This document shows, one piece after another, positions 45,096 to 53,324 of a DNA stretch of 64,000 nucleotides. Position 1 is the stretch's first letter. Each line of letters begins with the position of its first letter. Source of the DNA: Methylobacterium sp. Leaf112 (GTDB lineage: Bacteria; Pseudomonadota; Alphaproteobacteria; Rhizobiales; Beijerinckiaceae); NCBI RefSeq assembly GCF_001423295.1, contig NZ_LMNG01000003.1:65664-129663 (forward strand), written 5' to 3'. The notes under the pieces are model-generated. The model searched no databases. It worked only from the letters and a program-made list of their open reading frames with translations, and had not been told where the DNA came from. The translations under genes and the position numbers were made by a program.

Positions 45096-45640
45096 CGATT
45101 GCGGACGAGGCTGACGGCGACGGGATTTCTGACCGTGTTGAGCACCGGCGACCAATCACCGGCATGGGCCACGAGGTCGTCGAGCTCGGCCTGGCTCGCA
45201 CCCTCGATGTCGAGGTGCGCGGTCAGGCGCACGGCGGTGAGGCCAACGGCCTTCGACGACAGGTCGCCTGTCCCCCAGACCGAGGTGATGTTGATATCGC
45301 CCTCGCTCTCGATCTCGATGCCGCGCACGGTCCAGCCGCGCGCGACCGCGTTGGCCTGGAGGCCAACCGCCACGCAGGTGCCGAGGGCTGCGAGCAGCGC
45401 CTCGGTGGGGTTCGGGGCGGTGTCGTCGCCGAGGAGGCCCGGCGGCTCGTCCACCACGTGGGCGTCGAGGTTGCGCACGTAGTTGAGATGGCGGAAGCGC
45501 CGACCCTCGGCGATGGTCCGGGCGCGCACGGTGCGAACGGCCGTCGGATCGGCGCGGCCCTTCTCCGACAAGGCGGCTAGGGCATCCCGGTCGATGGTCT
45601 CGAAGGTCTGGACGATCTCTTTCACGGAGGCGGACGACAT
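45092..45640 (-). CDS. OsmC family protein lacking the second catalytic cysteine
   Basis: A 182-residue protein. The OsmC fold is visible: PGLLGDDTAPNPTEALLAALGTCVAVGLQANAVARG and GIEIESEGDINI. The first redox cysteine is present (LGTC), but where typical members carry a second cysteine the sequence is DWSPVLNTV, so peroxidase chemistry by the usual disulfide cycle is unlikely. Start is 11 bp after the permease stop. In this context it may bind or scavenge a thiol-reactive metabolite. Confidence 0.85.
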   Translation of the reverse strand: MSSASVKEIVQTFETIDRDALAALSEKGRADPTAVRTVRARTIAEGRRFRHLNYVRNLDAHVVDEPPGLLGDDTAPNPTEALLAALGTCVAVGLQANAVARGWTVRGIEIESEGDINITSVWGTGDLSSKAVGLTAVRLTAHLDIEGASQAELDDLVAHAGDWSPVLNTVRNPVAVSLVRNR

Positions 45641-45651
45641 GGGCGTTCCTT

Positions 45652-46500
45652 TCAGGTCGCGGGAATCCAGCGGGCACGGGCGGCGAGCCGTCCGAGGCCG
45701 CTGTCGAGGGCGTAGCCGATCAGTCCGATCAGCAGGACGAGGGCGGCCAGGCGGTCGTACGAGAGGGTGTCGCGCGCATCGTTGATCGCGTAGCCGAGGC
45801 CGCTGGTGACCCCGAGATACTCGGCCGGCACGAGGACGATCCAGGCGACGCCGAGCGCCAGGCGCAGGCCGGTGAGGATGTCCTGCAGCACGGCCGGAAC
45901 CACGATCCGGCGCAGGGTGGCGATCCGGCTGCCGCCGAGGTTTCGCGCGAGGGTGAGCCAGATCGGATCGATCCGCTTCACGCCGGCCGCGGTCGAGAAC
46001 AGGATCGGCCAAATTGCGGCGGCTGCGATGAGGAACACGATGGCGCCCTCCCAGGTCGGGAAGGCCAGCACCGCCACCGGCATCCAGGCCAGCGGCGAGA
46101 CCATGCGCAGGAGCTGGAAGGGAGGCTGCAGGGCGCGTTCGGCGAGCGGCGAGGCCCCGATGAGCAATCCGAACGGCACCCCGAGCGCGAAGGCGTAGGC
46201 GAGGCCTTGGCCTATCCGGGCAAGGCTCGGCAGCGCGGCCCGCCAGGCCTCGCCGGAGGTGAGAAGATCGGCGAACGACGCGAGGGCCGGGCCGGGAGCG
46301 AAGCCCGCGAAGGCGGTATAGGCCGGATCGTTCGCGAGGAGATGGCCGGCCGCGAACCACAGCACCAGGAGGGCGCCGACACCGAGGAGCGGCGCTGTCC
46401 GATTCAGCAGGCCGGCAAGGAACCGGCCCTCCGGCCAGGCGCGCGATGACGTGGGGCCGCCGATGTCCGATGAAGCGGTCTTCAGGAGGCCCGCGGTCAT
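45652..46500 (-). CDS. ABC transporter permease (nitrate/sulfonate/taurine type)
   Basis: A 282-residue permease from ATG 46500 with six membrane helices. The EAA loop is DPIWLTLARNLGGSRIATLRRIVVPAVLQDILTGLRLALG, the SsuC/TauC signature, with VPAEYLGVTSGLGYAIND downstream. It forms the channel with the ATPase and binding protein encoded upstream; start and stop overlaps of 4 bp tie it to the binding-protein gene. Confidence 0.95.
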   Translation of the reverse strand: MTAGLLKTASSDIGGPTSSRAWPEGRFLAGLLNRTAPLLGVGALLVLWFAAGHLLANDPAYTAFAGFAPGPALASFADLLTSGEAWRAALPSLARIGQGLAYAFALGVPFGLLIGASPLAERALQPPFQLLRMVSPLAWMPVAVLAFPTWEGAIVFLIAAAAIWPILFSTAAGVKRIDPIWLTLARNLGGSRIATLRRIVVPAVLQDILTGLRLALGVAWIVLVPAEYLGVTSGLGYAINDARDTLSYDRLAALVLLIGLIGYALDSGLGRLAARARWIPAT

Positions 46501-47732
46501 AGCGACAGCGTCTCGGTGCGGTCGGGGCCGGACCCGGGGAACGCATCGGGGAAGCGCTTGAGGGATGCGGCCACGAAGCGGTCGTCGACGAGGTCGCGAG
46601 CGACGAAATCCGGATCGAGCCCGTTCAGGAAGGTGGCGTCGCCCTCCACCACGGTCCGGCCCATGGCTTCGACAATCAGGCGGGTCGCGGAGGGATAGGG
46701 CCAGGGTTGGAAGTCGATGCGGCTCGCCGACCAGTCCGCGTGGCGGATGGCACCGCTCGCCTCGTAGGAGGGCCCGTAATCGGTCATCGCCTTGACCACC
46801 ACGTCGGCGGCCATCGGCAGGTAACCACGCCCCTCCTTCGAGATGAGCCGGGCCACGGCCTCCTTGTTGGCGGAGGCATAGGCCTGCGCGCGCACGATGG
46901 CGTCGATGGCCTTGCCCGTCCATTCGGGCCGCTCCACAGTGGTCCGGTCATGGGCAACGACTACGCAGCAGGGGTGGTTCTTCCAGATGTCCCCGGTGAA
47001 GCGCAGCATCCGGGCGCCGGCCTTGATCTCGCCGAGCGCATTGAACGGCTCGGCCACGATGTAGCCGTCGACCTTGCCGGCCGCCAGCGCCGCCGGCATC
47101 TCGGGTGGCGGGAGGATCTGGAGGGCGCATTCGCCCGGGCCCGCATCGCCCCGGATCACCGGCGTGACCCCGGATTCACGCAGTGCGTATTGCAGCACCA
47201 CGTTGTGCATGGAATACCAGTACGGAACCGCGACCCGCTTGCCGGCAAGGCCCTTAAAGTCGGTGATGCCGCTCCTGCCCCCGACGACGATGCCGGAGCC
47301 GTTGGTGTGGGCCCAGGCCAGAACCTTGACCGGGAACTTGTTGTTGTAGCGCATCCAGACCGGGATGGGCTTTAGGAGGTGGGCGAGGTTGAACTTGCCG
47401 GCCGCGAAGCCCTCGACCAGGGCCGACCAGGACCGCACGGGGGTCGGCTCGGCCACCTTGAGGCCGGCCTCCTCGAAATAGCCCTTGGCATGGGCGACCA
47501 GGAGGGCGGCGGCATCGGTGATCGGAAGGTAGCCGATACGCACCACATCGTCGTCGGCCGCGTGCACGGCCCGGCTTGACAGGCCGAGGCCGGCACCACC
47601 CAGCAGGGCGGCGAGGCCGCCGCGCGCGAGGCCGTCGAGGGTGTCGCGGCGGGTCCAGTCCGCGCGCGCCCATTCATGCGTCCACAGGGCGGAGAGGTCG
47701 TCGGGCGCTGTCATCACGGGGGTCCGGTTCAC
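46497..47732 (-). CDS. ABC transporter substrate-binding protein (NMT1/SsuA/NrtA-like)
   Basis: A 411-residue protein. The N-terminal 60 residues contain a Tat-like signal (WTRRDTLDGLARGGLAALLGGAGLGL), unusually after a long leader; the start may also be ATG 47714. The mature part has the SsuA/NrtA fold: RIGYLPITDAAALLVAHAKGYFEEAGLKV, LLKPIPVWMRYNN and YIVAEPFNALGEIKAG. CmpA/NrtA-type length (about 410) rather than SsuA (about 320) hints at an anion or cyanate-like ligand, but this is only suggestive. Confidence 0.9.
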   Translation of the reverse strand: MNRTPVMTAPDDLSALWTHEWARADWTRRDTLDGLARGGLAALLGGAGLGLSSRAVHAADDDVVRIGYLPITDAAALLVAHAKGYFEEAGLKVAEPTPVRSWSALVEGFAAGKFNLAHLLKPIPVWMRYNNKFPVKVLAWAHTNGSGIVVGGRSGITDFKGLAGKRVAVPYWYSMHNVVLQYALRESGVTPVIRGDAGPGECALQILPPPEMPAALAAGKVDGYIVAEPFNALGEIKAGARMLRFTGDIWKNHPCCVVVAHDRTTVERPEWTGKAIDAIVRAQAYASANKEAVARLISKEGRGYLPMAADVVVKAMTDYGPSYEASGAIRHADWSASRIDFQPWPYPSATRLIVEAMGRTVVEGDATFLNGLDPDFVARDLVDDRFVAASLKRFPDAFPGSGPDRTETLSL

Positions 47733-48526
47733 GCCGCTTCGCGGTCGACGGGGAGAGGGGGTGCGCCGAGCCGCGACCTCAGGTCGACCTCGGACCGGAC
47801 GGGGAAATCCGCGACGATGCCGGCGGGGGTCCCTGCGAGAACGAGGGCACGTTCGGCCAGACCGGCGACGTCGGCCGGATCGTGGGTCACGATCACGAGT
47901 GTCAGCCCACGCTCGCTCGCAAGGCGCTTCACGTCCGCGCGAAGGGCTGCCCGCATTTCGGGATCGAGGGCCGAGAACGGTTCGTCGAGGAGAAGGAGGC
48001 GCGGCCGGCTCGCGAGCGCCCGCGCTAGAGCCACGCGCTGCTGCTGTCCGCCCGAGAGCTCATGTGGCTTGGCATCGACCCTGTCCGCCAAGCCGACTTC
48101 GCCGAGGATGCGCAGTGCGTCCGCGCGGTCGCCCTCGGGGCTTCCCAGGGGTCGGCCGGACAGGCGGGCCGGCAGGAGTACGTTGTCGAGGACGCTCGCC
48201 CAGGGCAGCAGGGCGGGCCGCTGGAACATCATCGTGGCCCCGGGAACGGGTCCCTTCACGGGCAGACCGTCAATCGTCAGAGCACCGGACGTCGGAGGAA
48301 CCAGGCCGGCGGCGATCTGCAGAAGGGTTGACTTGCCGACGCCGGACCGCCCGACAATGCCGATACGCTCACCGGGGGCGATCCGCAGCGAGATCCCATC
48401 GAGGATTGGCCGGCCGCCGTGCCGGAATCCAACGGCATCGAAGGCGAAGTGTGGCGATGGCACAAGATTTTCAGACAAAGGGAAGGGTAGGCCGAACAGA
48501 GAGTTCTTCCATCGACCTAAGAGCAT
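47729..48526 (-). CDS. ABC transporter ATPase (nitrate/sulfonate/taurine type)
   Basis: A 265-residue ATPase: Walker A GRSGVGKST, Q-loop MMFQRPALLPW, signature ELSGGQQQRVALARALA, Walker B RLLLLDEPFSALD and the switch histidine in VIVTHDPAD. The start may be ATG 48526 or GTG 48463 (VPSPHFAFDAV), as the first 21 residues precede the fold. First gene of the operon ATPase-SBP-permease-OsmC-ACAD, with 4-bp overlaps. Confidence 0.96.
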   Translation of the reverse strand: MLLGRWKNSLFGLPFPLSENLVPSPHFAFDAVGFRHGGRPILDGISLRIAPGERIGIVGRSGVGKSTLLQIAAGLVPPTSGALTIDGLPVKGPVPGATMMFQRPALLPWASVLDNVLLPARLSGRPLGSPEGDRADALRILGEVGLADRVDAKPHELSGGQQQRVALARALASRPRLLLLDEPFSALDPEMRAALRADVKRLASERGLTLVIVTHDPADVAGLAERALVLAGTPAGIVADFPVRSEVDLRSRLGAPPLPVDREAA

Positions 48527-48939
48527 CAGGTCTCGTATCTGAATTATGCAGGCATCAACGGGATAAGTCGATAAATTATTATAGTTAAAATCCAGGTCAA
48601 AGTAGAAGATAGCCTCACGAGGATCTAGGCAACGAGGAAGAAACTTCCCCCTATCGGATGCTTGTTACATAGCGCGCCAACGAGTGAAGCCTTTGAAGGC
48701 TGAGGCGCGAACGGGTTTCATTCGGCACATGCGCGAGGTCGACTATGATCGATATCGTAAGGGGCCGAATTGGCCGGGCTTCATCGAGGTGGATGCGCCC
48801 CGGAAGGCCCATGAACTCAAAGATCCAACTCGGCGGCGGTTGAATTGAATTCGGCGACAACCGCGGCCCTGACGCCGCCGATGCATATTCGAGGAAGGAC
48901 CCGTCCGTCCGCCCTACGGCAAGGCTTCGTAGGAAATCG
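48527..48939. other. AT-richer intergenic region, no gene seen
   Basis: About 410 bp between the ABC operon (upstream side) and the LysR gene 3' end. Parts (48540-48620) are clearly more AT-rich than the surroundings, as expected for the ABC operon promoter. No convincing coding frame or RNA was seen. Confidence 0.5.
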
Positions 48940-49827
48940 TCATTTTTGCCGAGGGACGATGCCTGCTTCCGAGAGGAAAGGCCGGAGCGCTGGGTTGAGG
49001 TTCCCCGGCCTCCATACAACGACGTGCTCGATGGTCGGGGCCTCCTGCAGGTCGCGGAAGACCACGTCGGCAACCCCCATCTTGCGCAGCGATTGCGGTA
49101 CGAGGGCTATGCCGAGGCCTTCCGCCACGAGGCTCACGATGGTCTGTTGGAGTTGCGCCTCAAGGCGGACGGTCGGTTCGAAGCCGCCCAAGCGGCAGAA
49201 CCCGACGACCGCCTCGCGCAATGTCGGCGCGACATCGGCCGGCGCCGCGATCAGGCGTTCGTCGACGAGGTCGTGGGCCTGGATGCCTTCCCGTCCGGCG
49301 AGGGGATGGCGGGCATGCACCGCGAGGCACAGCGGCTCACGGAAGATCGCGTGTGCGTCCAGTCCTCGCACGGGTCCGGGATTGAACATGATGGCGGCGT
49401 CGAACCGCCCGGTCAGCACCGCATCGGCCAGTGCGTTGGGAACGACCTCCCGCAACTCGACCTGGACCTGGGGGTGGCTGGCCATGAACCGCCGCGTGAG
49501 CCCCGGCAGGACCGTGTGGGCGGCGTGCATCATGAAACCGATGGACAGCTCGCCGAGATCGCCCCCGTCGGCGAGCCGCGCATTACGGCAGGCTTGGTCG
49601 AACGAGGCGAGGACGGCGCGCGAATCCTCCAGGAACCGCCGACCCGCGTAGGTCAATGCCGCCTGCCGCGTGTGACGCTCAAGCAGGCGCACGCCGAGCT
49701 CCTTCTCCAGGTTGGCGATCTGCCGGCTCAGGGGAGGCTGGCTGATATGCAGCCGCTCGGCCGCCCGGCCGAAGTGAAGCGTCTCGGCCAGCGCCACGAA
49801 GTAGCGCATCTGTAGGATGTCGATCAT
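48940..49827 (-). CDS. LysR-family transcriptional regulator
   Basis: A 295-residue regulator: the N-terminal HTH reads MRYFVALAETLHFGRAAERLHISQPPLSRQIANLEKELG, followed by a type 2 periplasmic-fold effector domain (LGELSIGFMMHAAHTVLPGL). Similarity to the BenM/CatR subgroup (LHFGRAAERLHISQPPLSRQI) suggests an aromatic or organic-acid effector. Divergent from the AEC transporter, which it likely regulates. Confidence 0.95.
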   Translation of the reverse strand: MIDILQMRYFVALAETLHFGRAAERLHISQPPLSRQIANLEKELGVRLLERHTRQAALTYAGRRFLEDSRAVLASFDQACRNARLADGGDLGELSIGFMMHAAHTVLPGLTRRFMASHPQVQVELREVVPNALADAVLTGRFDAAIMFNPGPVRGLDAHAIFREPLCLAVHARHPLAGREGIQAHDLVDERLIAAPADVAPTLREAVVGFCRLGGFEPTVRLEAQLQQTIVSLVAEGLGIALVPQSLRKMGVADVVFRDLQEAPTIEHVVVWRPGNLNPALRPFLSEAGIVPRQK

Positions 49828-49828
49828 G

Positions 49829-49843
49829 ATACCGAAAGGGTAT
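49829..49843. promoter_or_regulatory. LysR-type box between the divergent genes
   Basis: ATACC-GAAAG-GGTAT is an inverted repeat with the T-N11-A core (T49830, A49842), the standard LysR recognition pattern, immediately upstream of the regulator start. Confidence 0.65.
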
Positions 49844-49923
49844 GAATGAAGGCGTCAATCAGCATTGGATGATATGAAGCTTGGAGGATAGGCCTGCCCC
49901 ATCACCTCGGGGCACCCTCTGTC

Positions 49924-50859
49924 ATGCTGTCCACGCTCACCGTCGTCCTGCCGATCTTCGCGCTTATTTTCGCCGGATGGCTCGCCCGTCGGATCGGCGT
50001 GTTAGGCCCTCACGCGACGACGGAACTCAACCGGTTCGTGGTCTACCTCGCGCTTCCGGCGCTGCTGTTCGACATCGTCGCGCATGCGCGATGGATCGAT
50101 GTCTGGCAGCCGGGCTTCGTCGCTGCCTTCGGTCTCGGCGCCGCCCTCGTGTTCTGCCTCACGCTCGTCGTCCGCTTGCAACGCCCGAGGCATCTGGCCG
50201 ATGCCGCCATCGACGGCTTGAACGCGGGCTACGCCAATACAGGCTTCATCGGGTTCCCGCTGGCGTTCGTGGCACTGGGCCAGGAGGCTCTCGCCCCGAC
50301 GCTCGTCGCCACGATCATCACGGTCTGCATCCTGTTCGCCGTCGCCATCGTGCTGATCGAGATCGGGTTGCAGACCGAGAATCGGCGCAGGGATCTCGTC
50401 GTGAAGGTTGGCTGCTCGTTGATACGCAATCCGTTGCTCGTCGCACCGGTCCTGGGCGCTTTCATTCCGCTCGCCGGATTGGACGTCCCCGCCCCTGCGG
50501 AGACCTTCCTGAAGCTGCTTGGTGGGGCCGCCTCGCCCTGCGCGCTCGTGGCGCTCGGTCTTTTCCTGGCAGCGGAACGGGCAGCGACGGATCGGGACCC
50601 AGGTTCGGCCGCGCTCCTGGTGGGGTTCAAGCTGATCCTTCAGCCGGCCGTGACCTGGATCCTGGCAACGGTCGTGTTCGGGCTCTCGCCGATGCTGACG
50701 CACGCCGCCGTCCTGCTCGCCGCGCTTCCGACCGGAACGGGCCCGTTCATGCTGGCCGAGTTCTACGGCAGGGAGGCAGCCATCACCTCGAACGTCGTCC
50801 TGACCTCGACCATCCTGTCCGTCATGACCATCAGCGGATACCTCGCATTCGTGGCGTGA
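49924..50859 (+). CDS. AEC family (auxin efflux carrier-like) transporter
   Basis: A 311-residue membrane protein with about ten helices: LSTLTVVLPIFALIFAGWLARRIG, NRFVVYLALPALLFDIVA, GYANTGFIGFPLAFVALG and the C-terminal LPTGTGPFMLAEFYGREA are family landmarks (bacterial MdcF/malonate-like branch). It likely exports or imports an organic acid. It starts 97 bp from the divergent LysR gene. Confidence 0.93.
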   Translation: MLSTLTVVLPIFALIFAGWLARRIGVLGPHATTELNRFVVYLALPALLFDIVAHARWIDVWQPGFVAAFGLGAALVFCLTLVVRLQRPRHLADAAIDGLNAGYANTGFIGFPLAFVALGQEALAPTLVATIITVCILFAVAIVLIEIGLQTENRRRDLVVKVGCSLIRNPLLVAPVLGAFIPLAGLDVPAPAETFLKLLGGAASPCALVALGLFLAAERAATDRDPGSAALLVGFKLILQPAVTWILATVVFGLSPMLTHAAVLLAALPTGTGPFMLAEFYGREAAITSNVVLTSTILSVMTISGYLAFVA

Positions 50860-50961
50860 ACCGACCGACCTGCTGGGGGATTGGAGTGCGGAGGTAAGGT
50901 CCGACGACGTGGCGGCGTGCGAGGGGCGGATGGGGCCCAGGCGGCCGTCCGGCGTAGCCGT

Positions 50962-52401
50962 TCAGATATAAGACGACGCAAGCGCCGGCGAACCTTCCAG
51001 TGCGTGGGCGAGCACTTCCAGGCCCTGGGTGATCTGCTGCCGGGTGGAGGGGCCACCGAGGCAGAGGCGCACCGCCTCGGGTGGCGTGCCGGCGACGCAG
51101 AACGGGTCACTGGCGACGACGCCGAGTCCGGCGGAACGCCCCTGGCTCGCGAAGGCCGAGCGGGTCCAGCCCTCCGGCAAGGTGATCCAGACGTGGAAGC
51201 CGTGCGGGTCCGCGGTGTAGGTCCCACTGGGAAGCAACACGGTCGCGATGCGCTGGCGCGCTGCCGATTCCTCGCGCACGAACTGCACGATGGCATCCGC
51301 CGTCCCGTCTACGATCCAGCGCGTCGCCAGCGCTGTCGAGATCGGCGAGGCCATGACGGTGGCGGCCCGCAGGGCGCCGGCGAGCGGAAGGGCGGAGCGG
51401 GCGCTCGGGGCGACCAGGAAGGCGAGGCGCAGGCCCGCGCCAAGGCACTTGGAGAGGCCGGCCACGTAGTAGGTGATCTCGGGGGCGAGTTCCGCGAAGC
51501 TCGGGGGCGGCGCCGGGCAGATGCGCGCGTAGGCATCATCCTCGATGATGGTGACGGCGTAGCGGCGGGCGACCGCGATGATGGCCTCGCGTCGCGTCCG
51601 GGACAGGGTCGTGGTGGTCGGGTTCTGCAGCAGCGGGTTCAGGTAGATCGCCTTCGGCGCGACCTTGGTGCAGACGGCCGCGAACCCGTCGGGGTCGACA
51701 CCGTGCCGGTCCATGGGCAGGTCGACGAGGCGCAGGCCCAGATGCGCCGCCAGCGACCGGATGCCCGGATAGGTGATGCGTTCCGCGCAGATGGCGTCAC
51801 CCGGGCGGGCTATCTGGCCCAGCACGCTGAACAGGGCGCTGTGGGCGCCGGGGCAGATCAGCAACCGCTCCCGCGGCGTGACGATGCCCCGGCCCTTCAG
51901 CCAACGCAGGGCCGCCTCCTTATCTTCGTCCGTTCCGCCGAAACCCTGGTAGCGTAGCAGGTTGGAGAGGTCGCCGGACAACTCGGCGAACGAGGCCTGC
52001 ATCCGCGCCTGCAAAGCCGGCGCGTCGGGCTCGGGAGGTAGGTTCATCGTGAAGTCGACCGGCCCGATCCGTGAGCCGTCCTTCGTAGGCGTGGTCCGGC
52101 CCGGGCGCACGGGATCGATCACGAAGGTGCCCTGGCCGACGCGCCCTTCGATCAGGCCGCGCTTGTGAGCCTCGACATAGCCGCGCGAGACGGTCGTGAA
52201 GTTCAGGTCGAGGGCCTCGGCCAGGGCACGCTGGGTCGGGAGCCGCGTGCCGACCGTCAGGCGTCCGGTCCGGATGTCGTCCGCCAAGGCCTCGGCGATG
52301 GCGAGGTAGTGGGGCTTCCCCCAACGCTTCAGGTCGGGCGTCCACGTCCCGCTCATGACATCCGAAGGCGTCGGTCGCCCGTCTCGCGCTGCTGAGGTCA
52401 T
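50962..52401 (-). CDS. MocR-type regulator (GntR HTH + aminotransferase fold), copy 2
   Basis: A 479-residue protein from ATG 52401, supported by a GGAGA ribosome-binding site 5 bp upstream (52406-52410); ATG 52356 is an alternative. HTH: HYLAIAEALADDIRTGRLTVG, LPTQRALAEALDLNFTTVSRGYVEAHKRG, VGQGTFVID. Aminotransferase part: KAIYLNPLLQNPTTTTLSR and the PLP lysine region YYVAGLSKCLGAGLRLAF. It is clearly related to copy 1 (37873-39261). It is divergent from the Nit1C cluster and is the best candidate for its regulator; the pseudomonad clusters use a sigma-54 activator instead. Confidence 0.93.
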   Translation of the reverse strand: MTSAARDGRPTPSDVMSGTWTPDLKRWGKPHYLAIAEALADDIRTGRLTVGTRLPTQRALAEALDLNFTTVSRGYVEAHKRGLIEGRVGQGTFVIDPVRPGRTTPTKDGSRIGPVDFTMNLPPEPDAPALQARMQASFAELSGDLSNLLRYQGFGGTDEDKEAALRWLKGRGIVTPRERLLICPGAHSALFSVLGQIARPGDAICAERITYPGIRSLAAHLGLRLVDLPMDRHGVDPDGFAAVCTKVAPKAIYLNPLLQNPTTTTLSRTRREAIIAVARRYAVTIIEDDAYARICPAPPPSFAELAPEITYYVAGLSKCLGAGLRLAFLVAPSARSALPLAGALRAATVMASPISTALATRWIVDGTADAIVQFVREESAARQRIATVLLPSGTYTADPHGFHVWITLPEGWTRSAFASQGRSAGLGVVASDPFCVAGTPPEAVRLCLGGPSTRQQITQGLEVLAHALEGSPALASSYI

Positions 52402-52444
52402 CCGTTCTCCAGGCACACCATCAAGATGCGATCAATACCTGATT

Positions 52445-52474
52445 GTATGGGTAGCAAGCCCCATACCGTATGGG
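52445..52474. promoter_or_regulatory. Three GTATGGG half-sites near MocR copy 2
   Basis: GTATGGG (52445-52451), inverted CCCATAC (52460-52466) and GTATGGG (52468-52474); the last two form the 15-bp palindrome CCCATACCGTATGGG. The half-site matches the GTATGG/CATAC elements upstream of MocR copy 1, so MocR binding is inferred. Confidence 0.6.
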
Positions 52475-52617
52475 AGACCCAAACGGCCTTCAGAACCAAT
52501 ACATACAATACCATCAATCAATGCAGTCAGACTGGGCATCGCGTGATGCTCTGGTGTGCATATGCCGATCTGATTGTCAGTGGAGAACAGGTCCTCGGGA
52601 CCAAGGCGCGATGATGA

Positions 52618-52643
52618 TTGAATGCAAGATTGTATGCATTCAA
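52618..52643. promoter_or_regulatory. Perfect 9-bp inverted repeat upstream of Nit1C
   Basis: TTGAATGCA (52618-52626) and TGCATTCAA (52635-52643) are perfect inverted arms with an 8-bp spacer, 118 bp before the first Nit1C gene. The shape fits a dimeric regulator site. Confidence 0.6.
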
Positions 52644-52760
52644 CTTGGGGCTATTGATGGTTTTGTTGATCGGCCTTCGTTGGCACGTCGCTTGCCATGA
52701 GGGGATGTGACCACCCGAGGCTTCGGCCGACGCGGTCCAACCCATCACGGAGTGAGATCC

Positions 52761-53243
52761 ATGCCCGCAGTGAATCGCGAACCCCATAAGAAGGGCGACT
52801 TCCTGGTCGACTACGAGGAGAAGGTCTTCGAGGACGTGAAGGCCGAGCCCGGCCAGAAGGCGCTGGTCACCTTCCACACCGTCGCTTTCGAGGGCTCCAT
52901 CGGCCTTGTGAACCTGCTCCAGGCCACCCGCCTGCAGCGCAAGGGCTTCGAGACCTCGATCCTGCTCTACGGTCCCGGCATCACCCTCGGTGTCCAGCGC
53001 GGCTTCCCCCGGCTCGGCGACGAGGCCTTCCCGGGCCACCTCAACTTCAACAACCAGCTTGAGAAATTCATGGCCGAGGGCGGCAAGGTCTACGCCTGCC
53101 GGTTCTCGACCCAGGCGCTCTACGGCCACGGCGAGGCGGCCTTCATCGAGGGCATCCGCATGATCAACCCCCTCGACGTCCTCGACTGCATGCTCCTGCA
53201 CAAGCGCGACAACGCGGTGATCATCGACACCTGGACCGTCTGA
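52761..53243 (+). CDS. nitB: MSMEG_0572/Sll0783-family nitrogen-starvation response protein (Nit1C)
   Basis: A 160-residue protein from ATG 52761 with the GGAGTGAGA ribosome-binding site just upstream. [41 protein letters not shown] is diagnostic of the small protein that opens the Nit1 (nitrilase branch 1) clusters of mycobacteria, cyanobacteria and proteobacteria. Its biochemical role is unknown; in cyanide-assimilating pseudomonads it is the first gene of the induced operon. An 81-bp gap precedes the nitrilase gene. Confidence 0.92.
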   Translation: MPAVNREPHKKGDFLVDYEEKVFEDVKAEPGQKALVTFHTVAFEGSIGLVNLLQATRLQRKGFETSILLYGPGITLGVQRGFPRLGDEAFPGHLNFNNQLEKFMAEGGKVYACRFSTQALYGHGEAAFIEGIRMINPLDVLDCMLLHKRDNAVIIDTWTV

Positions 53244-53324
53244 CGGGGCCTCGGCCCATCGACCGGGACGTCGCACCCGGCGGCCGCGCGCGACGCGGCC
53301 GCCGTCACCACCGGAGGATCATCC

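Larger units (their letters stand above)
52402..52760. other. Nit1C / MocR divergent control region
   Basis: About 360 bp without a gene, markedly AT-richer than the coding DNA. It holds three GTATGGG-type half-sites near the MocR gene and a perfect inverted repeat near the Nit1C start (both listed separately). Confidence 0.7.

Noticed and set aside
48651..49073. 140-codon minus-strand frame
   Set aside because: Overlaps the LysR 3' end and has poor composition; no family features.
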